Shown here piece by piece: positions 10,858-24,249 of a stretch of DNA of 64,000 bases. The DNA is from Conus ventricosus (taxonomy: Eukaryota > Mollusca > Gastropoda > Neogastropoda > Conidae), in contig CM031609.1 in the NCBI GenBank assembly GCA_018398815.1, positions 26,544,727 to 26,608,726 on the forward strand, given 5' to 3'. Each line of letters opens with the position of its first letter. Position 1 is the stretch's first letter. The position numbers were made by a program, and so were the translations under genes. A model generated the notes under the pieces. It was not told where the DNA came from, did no database searches, and saw only the letters and a program-made list of their open reading frames with translations.

Positions 10858-11354
10858 GGTATATACAGACACCACAATGGAATGGATCCACGCCAGTTCT
10901 CAATTTCATGAGAAGCTGTGTCACTCTGACCAGACCACCAAATCATGTCATCTTCGTGAGCACTATCAACTGGCTGACTCGATATGAGATAGTCACCTAT
11001 CTCGGTCAGTGTGGCACCAGGCAGACTTTTCTTCAGAGGCTCCGAAAGTACACATCTCCATTATTTCTGTTCCCAGATGACTTTGGTAGTAAAGCGAGCG
11101 GAAAATCCCACGTGTCTTTTTTCTTTTCCACTGAGTCAGAAAGAAAGTCGTTCCAACGATTTAGGCTTCGCTTCTCTTTCCACGCAGAAAACTTGAAACC
11201 TCGTCGAGTGCAAGATCTGGGCACTTGGAACTGTTCAGTATCGGTGTGGCCTGACCTGTATGAACATTTTCCCTGTGACATGAACCCTGAGTGTGCAGAG
11301 CATGAAGATGAGGCCCGTTGTTCCTACACCTCTCACAAATGTGGATTAGGGAAG
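10858..11354 (+). CDS. Exon: CUB-like + LDL-receptor class A domains (copy 1)
   Basis: An open exon-like frame. The N-terminal part, starting GYIQTPQWNGSTP, is a diverged CUB-like domain and ends in FRLRFSFH. The C-terminal part is an LDLa module: WNCSVSVWPD, then FPCDMNPEC, then EHEDEARCSYTSHKC, with the acidic calcium-binding cluster before the fifth Cys. Such modules act outside the cell, in ligand binding or adhesion. The right end is an excellent donor, GAAG|GTAAAG, with phase 0. The left end is less sure: the acceptor CTTATCCAG ending at 10857 is preferred, but TTTTAAG ending at 10836 is possible. The next exon is probably 20431-20657, since its phase matches. A nearly identical exon at 62038-62534 is the duplicated copy. 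Confidence 0.75.
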
Positions 11355-11690
11355 GTAAAGTTAAAACCTGTTTCTGCGCTGTGATTGTCTAGCAGACAAT
11401 TGAACTGAGTTCTGGGTTGTTACCAGTAGGGAGGATGTTTTTACGATTCCGAATATAGTATCACACGAACGGAAATTGGGTTGTGATGGTCGTAGAACTA
11501 TCACACAAAAGGTATTTGTGCTCTGATGTCGTAGATCTATTACACAAAAGGAATTGAGCTCTGATGTGTTCGGTGATGTTACGCAGCAGCGATGGGGATG
11601 TTGGGGATCTTACTCAAGTAATTGTGGGATGGTAATAAATCAACACTGCAGCTGACTAATGACTAAGACTTATAAGCACCGTTATCGTTA

Positions 11691-11703
11691 GAGAGAGAGT
11701 GTG

Positions 11704-11761
<58 letters not shown>
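11691..11761. repeat. (AG)n microsatellite
   Basis: AG array ~350 bases after the exon. It is matched by 62869-62927 in copy 2. Confidence 0.96.
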
Positions 11762-11764
<3 letters not shown>

Positions 11765-11874
11765 GCACTCAGAGATACAAGGATGAAAGTGATTGATAGG
11801 ACAGTGTGAGGTGTTAGAGAAACTCCTGTATACACGTTCAGAAACATACCAGACAGGGGATAGGGCGAGGTAGA

Positions 11875-11970
11875 ATATAATATAACATTTTTTCAATAAA
11901 CAGGCTCTTAGAATTTACCCAAATATGATATAACATTATTTCAATAAACAGGCTCTTAGAATTTACCCAT
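11875..11970 (+). repeat. Two tandem ~50 bp units
   Basis: A unit containing TTTCAATAAACAGGCTCTTA and AGAATTTACCC occurs twice in a row. The same pair is found at 63057-63150 in copy 2, so it predates the duplication. Confidence 0.9.
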
Positions 11971-12489
11971 GTGCTTATTTTGACTACAAATTATAAAAGA
12001 CATTCCCAGGAATTTTAACTTTCAACCAAGACCTTCTTTGGAAATGAAATGAGGTAGGGAACAGTAAACAATAAACAGTAAACAAGTGGGGTAAGTTTTG
12101 CTCCCATAAGAAAACCTAACACAGAGTAACTTTTATTCAAGACTGGCACAGCCTTTTAAACTTGAATAAAGTCAGACAAATACATAGACGAACAATCTAA
12201 TAGTGAGTCAAAAACAAGCGTAGGCCAACAACTGAACTGTCCTCATAATAATGACTTGGCAAAGATTTAGACTTAAGGAGGGGGTGGGGGGTGGGGAGGG
12301 GGAGTTTGAAGATTGAGAAACTGGGAACATAAAATTAAGAAAATATATTACAGATATGAAAACTCTTCACTAGCTGCATGGGGGAACCATCGCAATCCCT
12401 TTTGAAGGCAGAACAAGGGGATGGCTCTAGGACAAGGCATTACCCTAAGACTGGCCATTGAAATCGCCCTTGTGAATGGCTGAGTGTAG

Positions 12490-12509
12490 CGCGCGCGTGT
12501 GTGTGTGTG

Positions 12510-12583
<74 letters not shown>
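12490..12583. repeat. (GT)n microsatellite
   Basis: Begins with a short GCGCGC stretch and then runs as GT. It corresponds to 63812-63927 in copy 2. Confidence 0.97.
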
Positions 12584-12586
<3 letters not shown>

Positions 12587-12899
12587 CTCCTATGTATATC
12601 ACTCTGTAATAATAGCATGGCCTGGCAGTGCAAACAAACACATAGATAACAGAGTTTGAATTTCAGTTTCATTAAGGATCCGGGTCTTTTGTGCAGACTA
12701 GTCTGTGAACTAGACCGCATCTGCCCAGCCATGAGGTCATAGTGTACAGGAGTTACAGCCGGACAAATAACTCAATGAACATCCAGACAAGTAAAGGTTT
12801 GGAGAACGTTCTCACAGACCAGACGACATATGCCTGACCAGTTAACCCAGTGCGCTGGTCAGGCCCAGGAGACCCAGCTAACTAGAACTCGGCAACTAT

Positions 12900-12999
<100 letters not shown>

Positions 13000-14429
13000 T
13001 GAATATCACATAATGAAAGAATATTAAACAAGGCTTCCCAATTTGCACATTTGTAGTTAGATTTTGGAATTTTATCCTAAATGTCCTACAAGTCGCTTAT
13101 AACTTCATTCAACTGCAGAATTATTGAAAGGTAATCACTTCCCAAGTTGTCTTCTCCTTTCGACCAGTCATAGTCCACAGCTAGGTCAGGTGTTATAAAT
13201 GACAGACCTATTGCAATTGGTTGACGTGTTGAAACATCTGGGATCCTTGTCATTTGACCGCCATCTAATATTTACAGGTTGAAAATCGACAGTGTTTTCT
13301 ACAAACCTGCTACTAGTTACTTTTGGACCATTTTAATCCCAACTAGGAGTATGAGCACTGAAGGTGCCAAGAATGTTCCATTTCTTTTTCATTTTTTTAA
13401 TCAAAGGTTCTTAGCATGTCTGTGTTATCATCTTTTGAGCCTAATGGACAATACACAGAAATGATATTATATATTGATGTGTCATTTAACAACTGCACCT
13501 GTAGCAAAAATACTATGTACATCCTTTGGAAATGGAAATGGGTTTATAATGGATAATCCAATGTCACGTCTGATACAGGTAGCCGTTTGCACCCGTTTGG
13601 TTATCTTGTTAACGTGAAATAAATGTGGATATAAAAATTCTTAAGTTTTGAAAGTTTATGTTGTCTACATTTATTGACTGTAATGCTAAAACACAATAAT
13701 TTGCTTGCAGCACGTTATTTTAAAAAATTGAACAGTTTGTTGCAAAGGATCTAGCGTTCCAATGCCGTGTTTTCAAATTATTATTCCAAGGTTTCTTCAT
13801 ACCAAAGAACACACTATAACAAAAATGGTCGTGGCCATATGTACAACCTTTCTTTAAGGGAAGATTGTTTCCTACATTTGCCTTATATTGAAATAGCTTA
13901 ATCTTTCTTAAGATGATCTTGGATCAGTCATTAAATTACACTTTGATGGCAAAAGACTAACATGGCAAAAAGACTTTACAGTGATCACAAAAAATAACAA
14001 AGAATCTGAATAACTGAACAAAGTTCAATGGTTTCAAAAGATCAAGAGTCATATAGACTGAAACTGAATTAGCACCATATGTTCGTTCTGTTCCATGGTT
14101 TCCGCATCTAATTTCACTGGAAATTTTGTCGCCATTGAGGAGAGTGTCTTGAAGCATAGAACATCTGTATGGAGCTGGTCCTGGCTGTCCTCCTGGGTCT
14201 CTGCCAGAACAACGGATGGATCCTTCTGCCGAGGTTACAGGCCAGGGTGCTGGAGCCTCTGCTGTTTGTGTGTATGCTGGCTCTGTAACCTATGGAAAGG
14301 TTCTCATGAGAGGCAAAAATAACCCCGAGCCTCCCCTGTTACGTCTGCCTAAAGATGTACATTGAAGAACTCCCTTTTTTTTTAAAGCAACGATGGATCC
14401 TGCACAGGTGGCACTCTACTCACCACTAG

Positions 14430-14790
14430 TTTCACCTTGGGCCGCTCTGAGAGAATCGTTCTTCACAGCCCTGACTAACGTATGACTCTCTGTTTTTGTG
14501 TCTTTCCCATCGAAGTCATTTAGACCATAGTGGATAACAATGGCGTCCAGGTGTGTTTTGACTGAAGATTCAGCAGCTATGGAGAGCTCCGTCTATGTCC
14601 TCTATTGTAGAAGATCTAGACTTAGTGACATCAAACTCGTAAAACTATCCCAGACGATTGCCATATACATCATTCAGAGTAGAATCGAGAAACAGAGCCA
14701 CCACTGGCATGTCTGAAGACTTTTCTATGTTTGACTTCGAGTTCACGTCCTTGTTTTCCACTCCAGACTCCGCAGTATCCTTGACGTCAT
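14430..14790 (-). pseudogene. LINE ORF1 remnant, SGNH-esterase domain
   Basis: On the minus strand, frames read PVVALFLDSTLNDVYGNRLG (block I region, with DS where the family has GDS) and then LDAIVIHYGLNDFDGKDTK, the block carrying the GxND motif of SGNH/GDSL hydrolases. This second block closely resembles LDAVVVHCGINDLK in the ORF1 at 40328-40759. CR1-like LINEs commonly carry such an esterase-like ORF1. At least one stop and one frameshift break it. No linked RT was found next to it. Confidence 0.55.
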
Positions 14791-15840
<1,050 letters not shown>

Positions 15841-15845
15841 TTTTT

Positions 15846-18800
15846 TTTTATTGTGTGTGGTCTGAAATCCTGTTTGTTTTGTGTGGATTTATTAATTTGA
15901 TTTGTCGGTATGATGTGCATGCATTAAGTGAAACCAAAACTGACACTGCAGATGAAGAAGAGATAAAAGACATTCTCGGAAACAGCGGTTAATGTGTTTA
16001 TGTGTCTCGTCGCTCTTTCTTAAGTAAACGTAGATTACGTGGCATCACAGTGCAGCATTTTACATCTTATGTTTCTATTACTGACGATGCTGTAACCAAA
16101 GACTGTGTTCTGTGGCTGTATTCATAAACAATTTACATCTTATGACTAAAATATGCTACTCAGTGCAGTTTGTATACCACCTGAAGCATCTAGATATGGA
16201 AGTGTTCATGATTTCGATGATATTGAGAGGTCTCTAACAGATTTGTGTAACCGTTGTGATTGCCATGCTACGTTATTGGGAGACTTCAACGCGTTTACGA
16301 AAAATATGAATGAACTCGTGCAGTTTCATGATTTTGATTTGATGCACAGTCTTTGTGAACATTCGTCACTTGCTATCTTCGAAGTTTTATGGATAAACGC
16401 AAAACATACAATTATGGATGTAGTCTGGCTGATTTGTGTTAAGCACAATGTCTTTACATATTTGATGGGAGAAGTGGACGAGATGCCAATATTGGCATTT
16501 ACACAAGCAACTTTTGTTAAGTTATTGATTATGTGCTTGGTGATGCATATGTAATTAAAGAATATTTGATTTCGATAGTGAGCATTTGATGCTTTGATCT
16601 CCGACATTCATAATGTAGTAACTTTATGAGTTAGTATGAACAATTCATTTACTGACAATACTGTTTTTTATGGCAGGAATACAGATGTAATCACGGACAA
16701 GCTACCAGTACCACTGACACAAACAGCACGCGCTTGCGGGCTAACAGCTTGGGATCTCAACAAATCAATTGATTTTTATTAGTTTCTTACTGCAAGACAC
16801 AGCTATACACGAGAAATTTCGTACATTTTTGACAGTGACAGCAGGAATATGGATTATAAACTTGCGAAGTCAATAGATGTTCTACTTACAACGGCATAAA
16901 AAAAACACCTCTTGGTACAATTCACAGGCCATAAGGTGAATCTTGTCGGAAAAAGAGTAATGAGCCATGCTTTAACAAACAGTTTTAGGAAAGCGAAAAT
17001 GGTATTTTAATGCCAAATCTAAAGCAAAAATAAATAGTACATAGCCGAACTCAGATCATTTTTACCCGGTGCAGCAAAGCCTACGAAAATGTAATAGAAA
17101 GAGCAATGCAGTTTGAAAACAAAAATTCAGGGAAAACTCAAAACGCTTAAAAGTACAAATCCGAAGGTATACTGGAACAAAACGTGGACGAAACGATACG
17201 AAAGCGGACAATGAAATGAATGTTTTATTCAATCATTTTCGGGACATTAATGAGGCAGGCAAAAGAGATAATTATGAACTTGATCGAAGCATTTGTGATG
17301 CAATGCAAAACGAACACAACATTTTGGATCGTCCAATTACTCAGGATGAATTGTTAAAGGTAGTTAATTCTTTACGCATTGGAACAGCAACTGGAGTTGA
17401 TTAGATACGAACTGAGTTCATAACTCACAGCACTGCAGTTCTCACAAATGAATATTCAAAGTTAACTCATGCTGTTTTGAATGACGGAAATGTACCGGAA
17501 AAGTGGGTCAAAGGATTAACTACCAATATACAAAGGGTAATGGGAATCTACAAAACCAAGAGATTATAGAGACATTACTTTGTTGAGTTGCATGAGCAAA
17601 CTATTTACAAGTATTATGAACAACAGACTTCAAAATTTGGTAGAAAATAAGAAACTTCTTTCAGAACCCCAATGCGGGTGTAAATAGAACCATAGTACCA
17701 CAAATCACATGTTTGTGTTAAAATCACTAGTCAATATTTTCTTTTCTTCTAATCAAAGACTGTATTATACTTCCATTGACTATCGCAAAGCATTTACTAT
17801 TGTATGGCGTAGAACGTGATGGAGGAAACTATTCACAATGGTATACATGGCAAATTACGGAACATTATTGTGTGTGTATAATATAAACTATTAAGTCATG
17901 TGTCTTCCAGAATGATAAAATGTCTGCCTTTTTTTGCGAATTACAGGGGTGAAACGGTGAAACTCTATCACCACTTTTGTTCAATTCAAAATAATGACCT
18001 TGAAACATATATGATTGAAGATGGTTGTGGCTGTCTAAATATTTATACTGGACCTGAAAAGCAATGTTTGAGAGACTGTTAAACTGTTTGTACTTTTACA
18101 TTCTGATGATACTATTCTCTTATCAGAAACACCACAAAGTTTACAACAATTACTAAATGCCTTGTTTACGTATTGTCAGAATTGGCACTCAGAGGTAAAC
18201 AAAAGCTAAAGCAGTTTTTTTTTCTAAATAGAGAAGGAAAAAAGAAAAAAAATACATTTCAGTAATGAAAATGAAAATCTGGAAATTTCAGGTTTTTAGG
18301 TTCAGACTTCAATCGGATTTGAAGTTTAAAAAAGGCTTTGATAGGGGACAAAAAGCCATGGTTTGCTCATAGAAAAGTGTAAGAAAGCAAAATCTCCCAC
18401 TTGCAATCGTTTTAGATTTATTTGATAAATTTGTTGAACCTGTTTCATTCTATGGATATGGACATTGGATGGTTGGGGGTGGGGGGTGGGTGGGGGTGGG
18501 GGGTTAAACATTTAGCATCAATTGAAAACCTGCTACTGACATTTCTTAAATACATCTTTGTTTAAATCGAAGTGCTATGAATACATTTGTTTATGGTGAA
18601 ACAGAAAAGTTCATTTAGCTATAAAAGTCAGTCAGAATGATAACATTTTGGGCTAGCTTATCTATTTAAAAACATGACAAATTGCCATGAGAAATATACA
18701 ATGTAAAGTGCTCGATGTTTGACAGATCCGCTATAGCATAACGCTGGCTGAGTGACATTAAAGGAAATTTAAGAGAAACTGGTCATGAATGCGTCAGGGA

Positions 18801-19330
18801 TTCAGAGTTTCATTAGTTTATCTTCTCTGTGTAGGAATGTTGAAAACAGTCTGAAGAATTTATTCTTCCACAGTTGGCAATAGCCTTTCGAAATAAGTAA
18901 TAAATGTCTTATTGGCAAACATTTGAAATTTTTGCGGAGAACATTTTATTACACAGCTTCCTGATCAATCTATTGTCGCATAGTAACATTCCATTCTTCT
19001 ATTCATAGCTTGAAATGGAAAAAAAGACGACAACATGGTTTGTGTAAAGAAGAAAGAATATGTAAAGACTGCAATATGAATGTTGTATGTGATTAATTGA
19101 AATTATTTTGTATTTGATTGCCCAAATATGCAGTTTCACGCCAATTTTGCCAAACCAATATCTGAAGGCAAGCTCAATTTAAACTTGGTAAATTGTTAAG
19201 TAGTACTTTAAAAAAAATCTGCTGAATTTACTTTGACCAGCCCCCTATCCTGGATAAGAGAATTTCTTGTTTAATACACATTAATATTGTCCTTAAATAT
19301 TCGAAGATGCGATTCGCGTAAGTGTTCATT
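15846..19330 (+). mobile_element. Degenerate LINE: endonuclease and RT remnant
   Basis: A plus-strand non-LTR retrotransposon, broken by many stops and shifts. In order: endonuclease start with ALSETKTD (~15935), endonuclease ATLLGDFNAF (~16270), RT N-terminus LDRPITQDELLKVVNS (~17325), a degenerate NGETLSPLLFNS box (~17955), NNDLETYMIEDG (~17990), a catalytic box SDDTILLSETPQSLQQL with HSDD in place of YADD (~18095), and LFDKFVEPVSFYGYGHWM (~18420). Further C-terminal remnants continue to ~19310. No RNase H was seen. The motif wording resembles RTE/Nimb-type elements common in molluscs, but the clade is not certain. It lies inside the intron between 11354 and 20431. Confidence 0.8.
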
Positions 19331-19497
19331 TAAGTTAATTTCTTTCCTTTTTTTTCCAAAACATGATGATCTCCGTGTACCCATTATCATTATCTTTTAT
19401 ACCCCAAAAGAGGTTTAAGAAAATAAACATTGTATTGTGTCGTTTGTGTGCATATGTGCATGCGTATGGGTGCACGTAATTGATTGATTAATTGATT

Positions 19498-19498
<1 letters not shown>
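19331..19498. other. Short unassigned spacer
   Basis: AT-rich sequence between the LINE remnant and the GT array. Nothing recognised. Confidence 0.4.

Positions 19499-19594
<96 letters not shown>
19499..19594. repeat. (GT)n array, left side of SINE
   Basis: 96 bases of TG that stop exactly where the tRNA-like SINE head starts. TG resumes at 20141, right after the SINE tail, so the SINE probably landed in one TG array. Confidence 0.95.
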
Positions 19595-20211
<617 letters not shown>

Positions 20212-20430
20212 CCAAGGTTGGTTGGTTGTTTTCGTGGCTATGGGACTGAAGATGGCTTGGGTGGTGAAGAGAAAAGAATGGGAGGGATGATAAACATAAG
20301 GGCAATCATGTTACAACCCTGTGATCTGTCTAATCCACCACTGCATTCATTACATACGCGCAGTCATGCAGCCATATACGCACATATTCACTATTCTTTT
20401 AGTATTTTTTTCTGTTTCCACTTTCGACAG

Positions 20431-20657
20431 ATAGAGACTGGAGGGAGATGCTACATCTTGATCAGAAAAGAAAATGGAACCTCTCGAGAGGATGCCATCA
20501 AAGAATGCCAAAGGAACGGAGCTTCCCTGGTCAGTTTGGAAACTCACCAGGAGTTTTTGGACTTCTGGAAAGTCTTGGCAAATGTCACTGATCTGGGTCT
20601 CTGGATCGGTTTGAAACCAACTGAATCCGGCAGCGTAAAAACGCTCTTGAACTCTAT
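20431..20657 (+). CDS. Exon: first half of a C-type lectin-like domain
   Basis: The acceptor CTTTCGACAG ends at 20430 and the frame opens in phase 0, matching the phase-0 donor at 11354. The 75 codons read GGRCYILIRKENGTSREDAIK, with EC.RNGASLVSLETHQEFLDF and LGLWIGLKPTESG, the first half of a C-type lectin fold: first Cys, then ASLVSL..EF, then the WIGL core. The donor is AT|GTAAAC at 20657/20658, phase 2, and fits the phase-2 acceptor at 28772; joining them restores a continuous fold entering the WDSG region. The encoded module would be extracellular and may bind carbohydrate or protein. No sugar-specificity triplet (EPN/QPD) is visible in either half. Confidence 0.78.
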
Positions 20658-20695
20658 GTAAACATATATCGTAATTATCTGAATGCCCGATATTT

Positions 20696-20698
<3 letters not shown>

Positions 20699-20782
<84 letters not shown>

Positions 20783-20802
20783 TGTGTGTGTGTGTGTGTG
20801 TG
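20699..20802. repeat. (GT)n microsatellite
   Basis: GT array with one TGGT interruption, 42 bases after the lectin exon donor. Confidence 0.97.
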
Positions 20803-21186
20803 ACCTTTTCTATTAACGCACGCACAAACAGTCTGTTTTGGTCTCACAGTGTTACAGTCTTGGCAGAAATATTGCTTTTCTCCCTTCAAGTGCGCAAAGA
20901 GTAATTGTCTGCAATGAGGTGCAGCTGTGAAGCCTCTATCCATGGAAGAAAGTCCGCAACATATGAGCAACTTTATCAACAACTGACTGGCAAAGTTTGC
21001 CCATAACAAATGCTCATTGATCGGCTGCACACATTTATAGATGAAGGAAACAGATTTAAAACAAAACCCTCGATAAAGAATCACTGTGCCTACCACTCAA
21101 CACCAAAATGCAAAATGACAGAAAACACTAGACATGGCAAGTATAGGCCATGAAAGTAGTCTCCCAAAACAGAAATGTGTGTCTTG

Positions 21187-21285
<99 letters not shown>

Positions 21286-24084
21286 CCTTTTCTATTAACA
21301 GTTCTTGAATCCAGTGTCAAAAGACCACACACTTCCTGAACAGAAGAAAATGACGGGCACACTGCCAAACTCCGACAATGCAATATGATTATCTCCCATT
21401 GAAGTTATCACCAAATGTAGCATCGAAATGGTGAATGTGTTAATTTTGGCATCAAACTCGAAATGTTACAAGGAAAAGTGACTGTGACATTGACCCAAAC
21501 TTACCTCGAACATCGACATGAGAAATTTCAATATAATAATTTTTTCAGCAAATGCAATACAACTGTCTTGTATTTCGACTCAGAAGAATTTTTAGAACAG
21601 TTCCGTAGTAAACGTCGATCTGTCATAAATTGTCTTTCTGACTCCACATACAAGCTAACTAAAACTGCTCTCTTTATAAAACAATGGAACTCCACAATTT
21701 GTACAACGTGAATTGAACAAATTAGCAGTTAAATTAAAGAAACTGCTAAAAAGTTGAGGTAAACTATTCCATGCCAAACTCTTCTTCATTTGTCTTCAAC
21801 ATGCGGTCAAATTCAATAAACGATATACAACAATTATATAACCAACCTTTGACCATCACACACTGACAAGGGAACGGAATCAAGAATCGGTCAAACTTGC
21901 AATGATAGCCTTGGTTTTATAGTGAGGTAAAGTATAAAACAGCGGTAAAATACAAGCACACGTCGTTTATACCCGACTGGTATCAGATGATAATGGCGTA
22001 TGACATCAACCTATCGATCAACAGTGCCACAGACCTTGGTTGATTGCGTGACCAATACAACAGTCAAAGCCAACAGGGATGACAGAATGTCGGACTGTTT
22101 GTAAACAATATACAGAGTCCGAGCTGCATTTCACAATGTGACTGCCGTGCAATGAGAATTTTAAGACCCAGTATGTGGAAATAAGATATTATTCAAAATA
22201 AACAAACTTGTAAAATACGCCTGCACAATTTTCATTACAATGATTGTTTTCCCTCTGTTTGTCCTATCACATTTATCCCTGTGTATTTAATCGAAGCGTG
22301 TTCTTTTAACACCCCTTTCATTGCTTATCCTGTAAAAACCAGAACAAAAAAAGAAGTTCTTGGAGGCCATGTTTCATTCATTATTTTTCCCCTATAAACT
22401 GTTTCTGATCTGTCCTACGTTTGCCCTCACACACACGCTACTGGTATCTTGATGGTTCGTGTTTAAATTCACTCATTTTTAAGAGTATAACATACGTAAA
22501 TAATTCACAGCGAAACACAACGCCCACACTCATCTATACACGAATATGTATCTATACACACATTTTACACGCTGTCTCTCCTCAAAGCTGTCACGCTCCA
22601 TACATACAAATGCACGCACCATTTGCTCAAAACTGCCCTCCCTCCTCAGTCCCATTTTGCAATTAAGGTCTCCTATTCTATCACCCTTCCTTTCCCTCAG
22701 ACGTACGACACCCATACATAACATCCTTCTTCCACCCAATCTCTCTTAAGGAAACCCAAACGGAATTGCGCAGGAAGCCCGCACTCCCACTCTTCTAGCT
22801 GCAGCTTACATCATCTTTTCCCTTGACAAACAATGAGTAAGCGCATTGAGGAAAGCTCTTAAGGCATAAAGTGACCAAAACTGTGGTGGACAAACAAAGC
22901 AAAAACAACACTCCAGCAACAGACTAACGACGGGCAACATAACACAATGCAGGAGAACACAAAAACAAGCCAAACACGTTCAGATCACTCATCAAACGGA
23001 AACGGAATTGGAACGGCAGTGGCTCAGCAGCGGAAATGGTCCCCAAAACGTGGACTGGGTGACATATACACAAATCAGGAAATCTTATGGTTCAACAGAC
23101 GTCTGGCTGATCTACAACTGCACGGACGAAGAATTCTGGACGTTCTCAAGCCACAAGTCTTTATTACAAAATGGGTAACTGCCAGAGTCTACCAAGACGT
23201 CTTGCCGCATCAAAGATAGTTCCACTAATGTTTCCCATAAAGCTATTCTCCCATACGACTCACAACCATGACAAGCGTTTAGTTCTTGAAGCCCATGGAG
23301 TCCACAAGTCTTTCTTAAGCTGGTGGTGCTAGGAGGGGGGAGGGCGGGTGCACAATACCTGTGACAAGGGAAATGATTTGCACAAAGCTATGGCGGGAAG
23401 GAATGTGTGGTTCGAGACCGGCACTGCTTCACTGACGTCTGTACTGTTACAAATGAACTGGTACTGCGAAACGTTCCAATCAAAGAGATACGCTGTTTCA
23501 TAGAACTATTTAAAACAGTGGAAACGGATGGTTGTGTGATATCCGGTGACAGTTTTAGAAGTTTGAATGACCATGCTAAGGCTGGGCAACAATTGGCAAC
23601 ATGAGAATGTACCACTAAAACATCTGATATGCTAATTTGTTGTTTCTAAATATGAAATCACTGAGTCACTTTTTTTTCCTTTGTTGGAGTTTGTACTAAT
23701 TGAAGGGGTGTGTTGTGAACTTTTCCAAGCTCGTTGTTCTGAAGTATCACGTTTTGGGGTCAACCTACCACTATTTTTCCACGTTTTTTTCCACTTTCCT
23801 TTTTTTGTTTTGTTTTGTTTTTCTTTCTTTTGTTCTTTCTTTCTTTCTTTCTTTCAAATCAGATTCCACACACAAGCTGATGTTTATGGTTTTGTTGTTT
23901 AATACAAAATGGTTGGGTGTGTTCATGTTCTTATATATTGACACTTTCGTTTTATTATGTGTACTGCTTATAACAAAAGAGAACGAACAAGCAAAAACAA
24001 AAAACTACAGTTTCTTCCTTTTCCCCAAATTGTTTTCGTAAAAACATTACATCCCAATATCTTTTAATCTCCTTGAAAGGACGA

Positions 24085-24087
<3 letters not shown>
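20803..24087. other. Large intron, no exon recognised
   Basis: Contains a GTGC/GT microsatellite at 21187-21284. Short stretches such as GACCTTTTCTATTAAC recur after both the 20699 and 21187 arrays, which suggests a local duplication. Open frames at 21463-21711, 22947-23219 and 23407-23604 have ordinary composition but no domain that I recognise. The T-rich part at 23660-23870 is low-complexity. Confidence 0.5.
21187..21284. repeat. (GTGC)n/(GT)n microsatellite
   Basis: About seven GTGC units followed by a GT array. Confidence 0.96.
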
Positions 24088-24125
<38 letters not shown>

Positions 24126-24136
24126 AGAGAGAGAAG
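24088..24136. repeat. (GA)n microsatellite
   Basis: Purine tract with one AA interruption. Confidence 0.95.
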
Positions 24137-24249
24137 AGTTAGTTTCCCGAAGTCCTTTATATCACACGGGAGTGTAGATATTTCAGGTCACCCCACTGTG
24201 TCCATTGCAACCATTCTTGTGAATTGAGTTGGCATGAACATTGAAGTCA

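Noticed and set aside
14030..14330. Ig-like exon on the minus strand
   Set aside because: Only a loose Cys pattern, with stops and no splice sites; not enough to call.
18850..18880. CTGAAGA-containing hairpin as another hammerhead
   Set aside because: No GAAA box or stem I partner follows; the core is incomplete.
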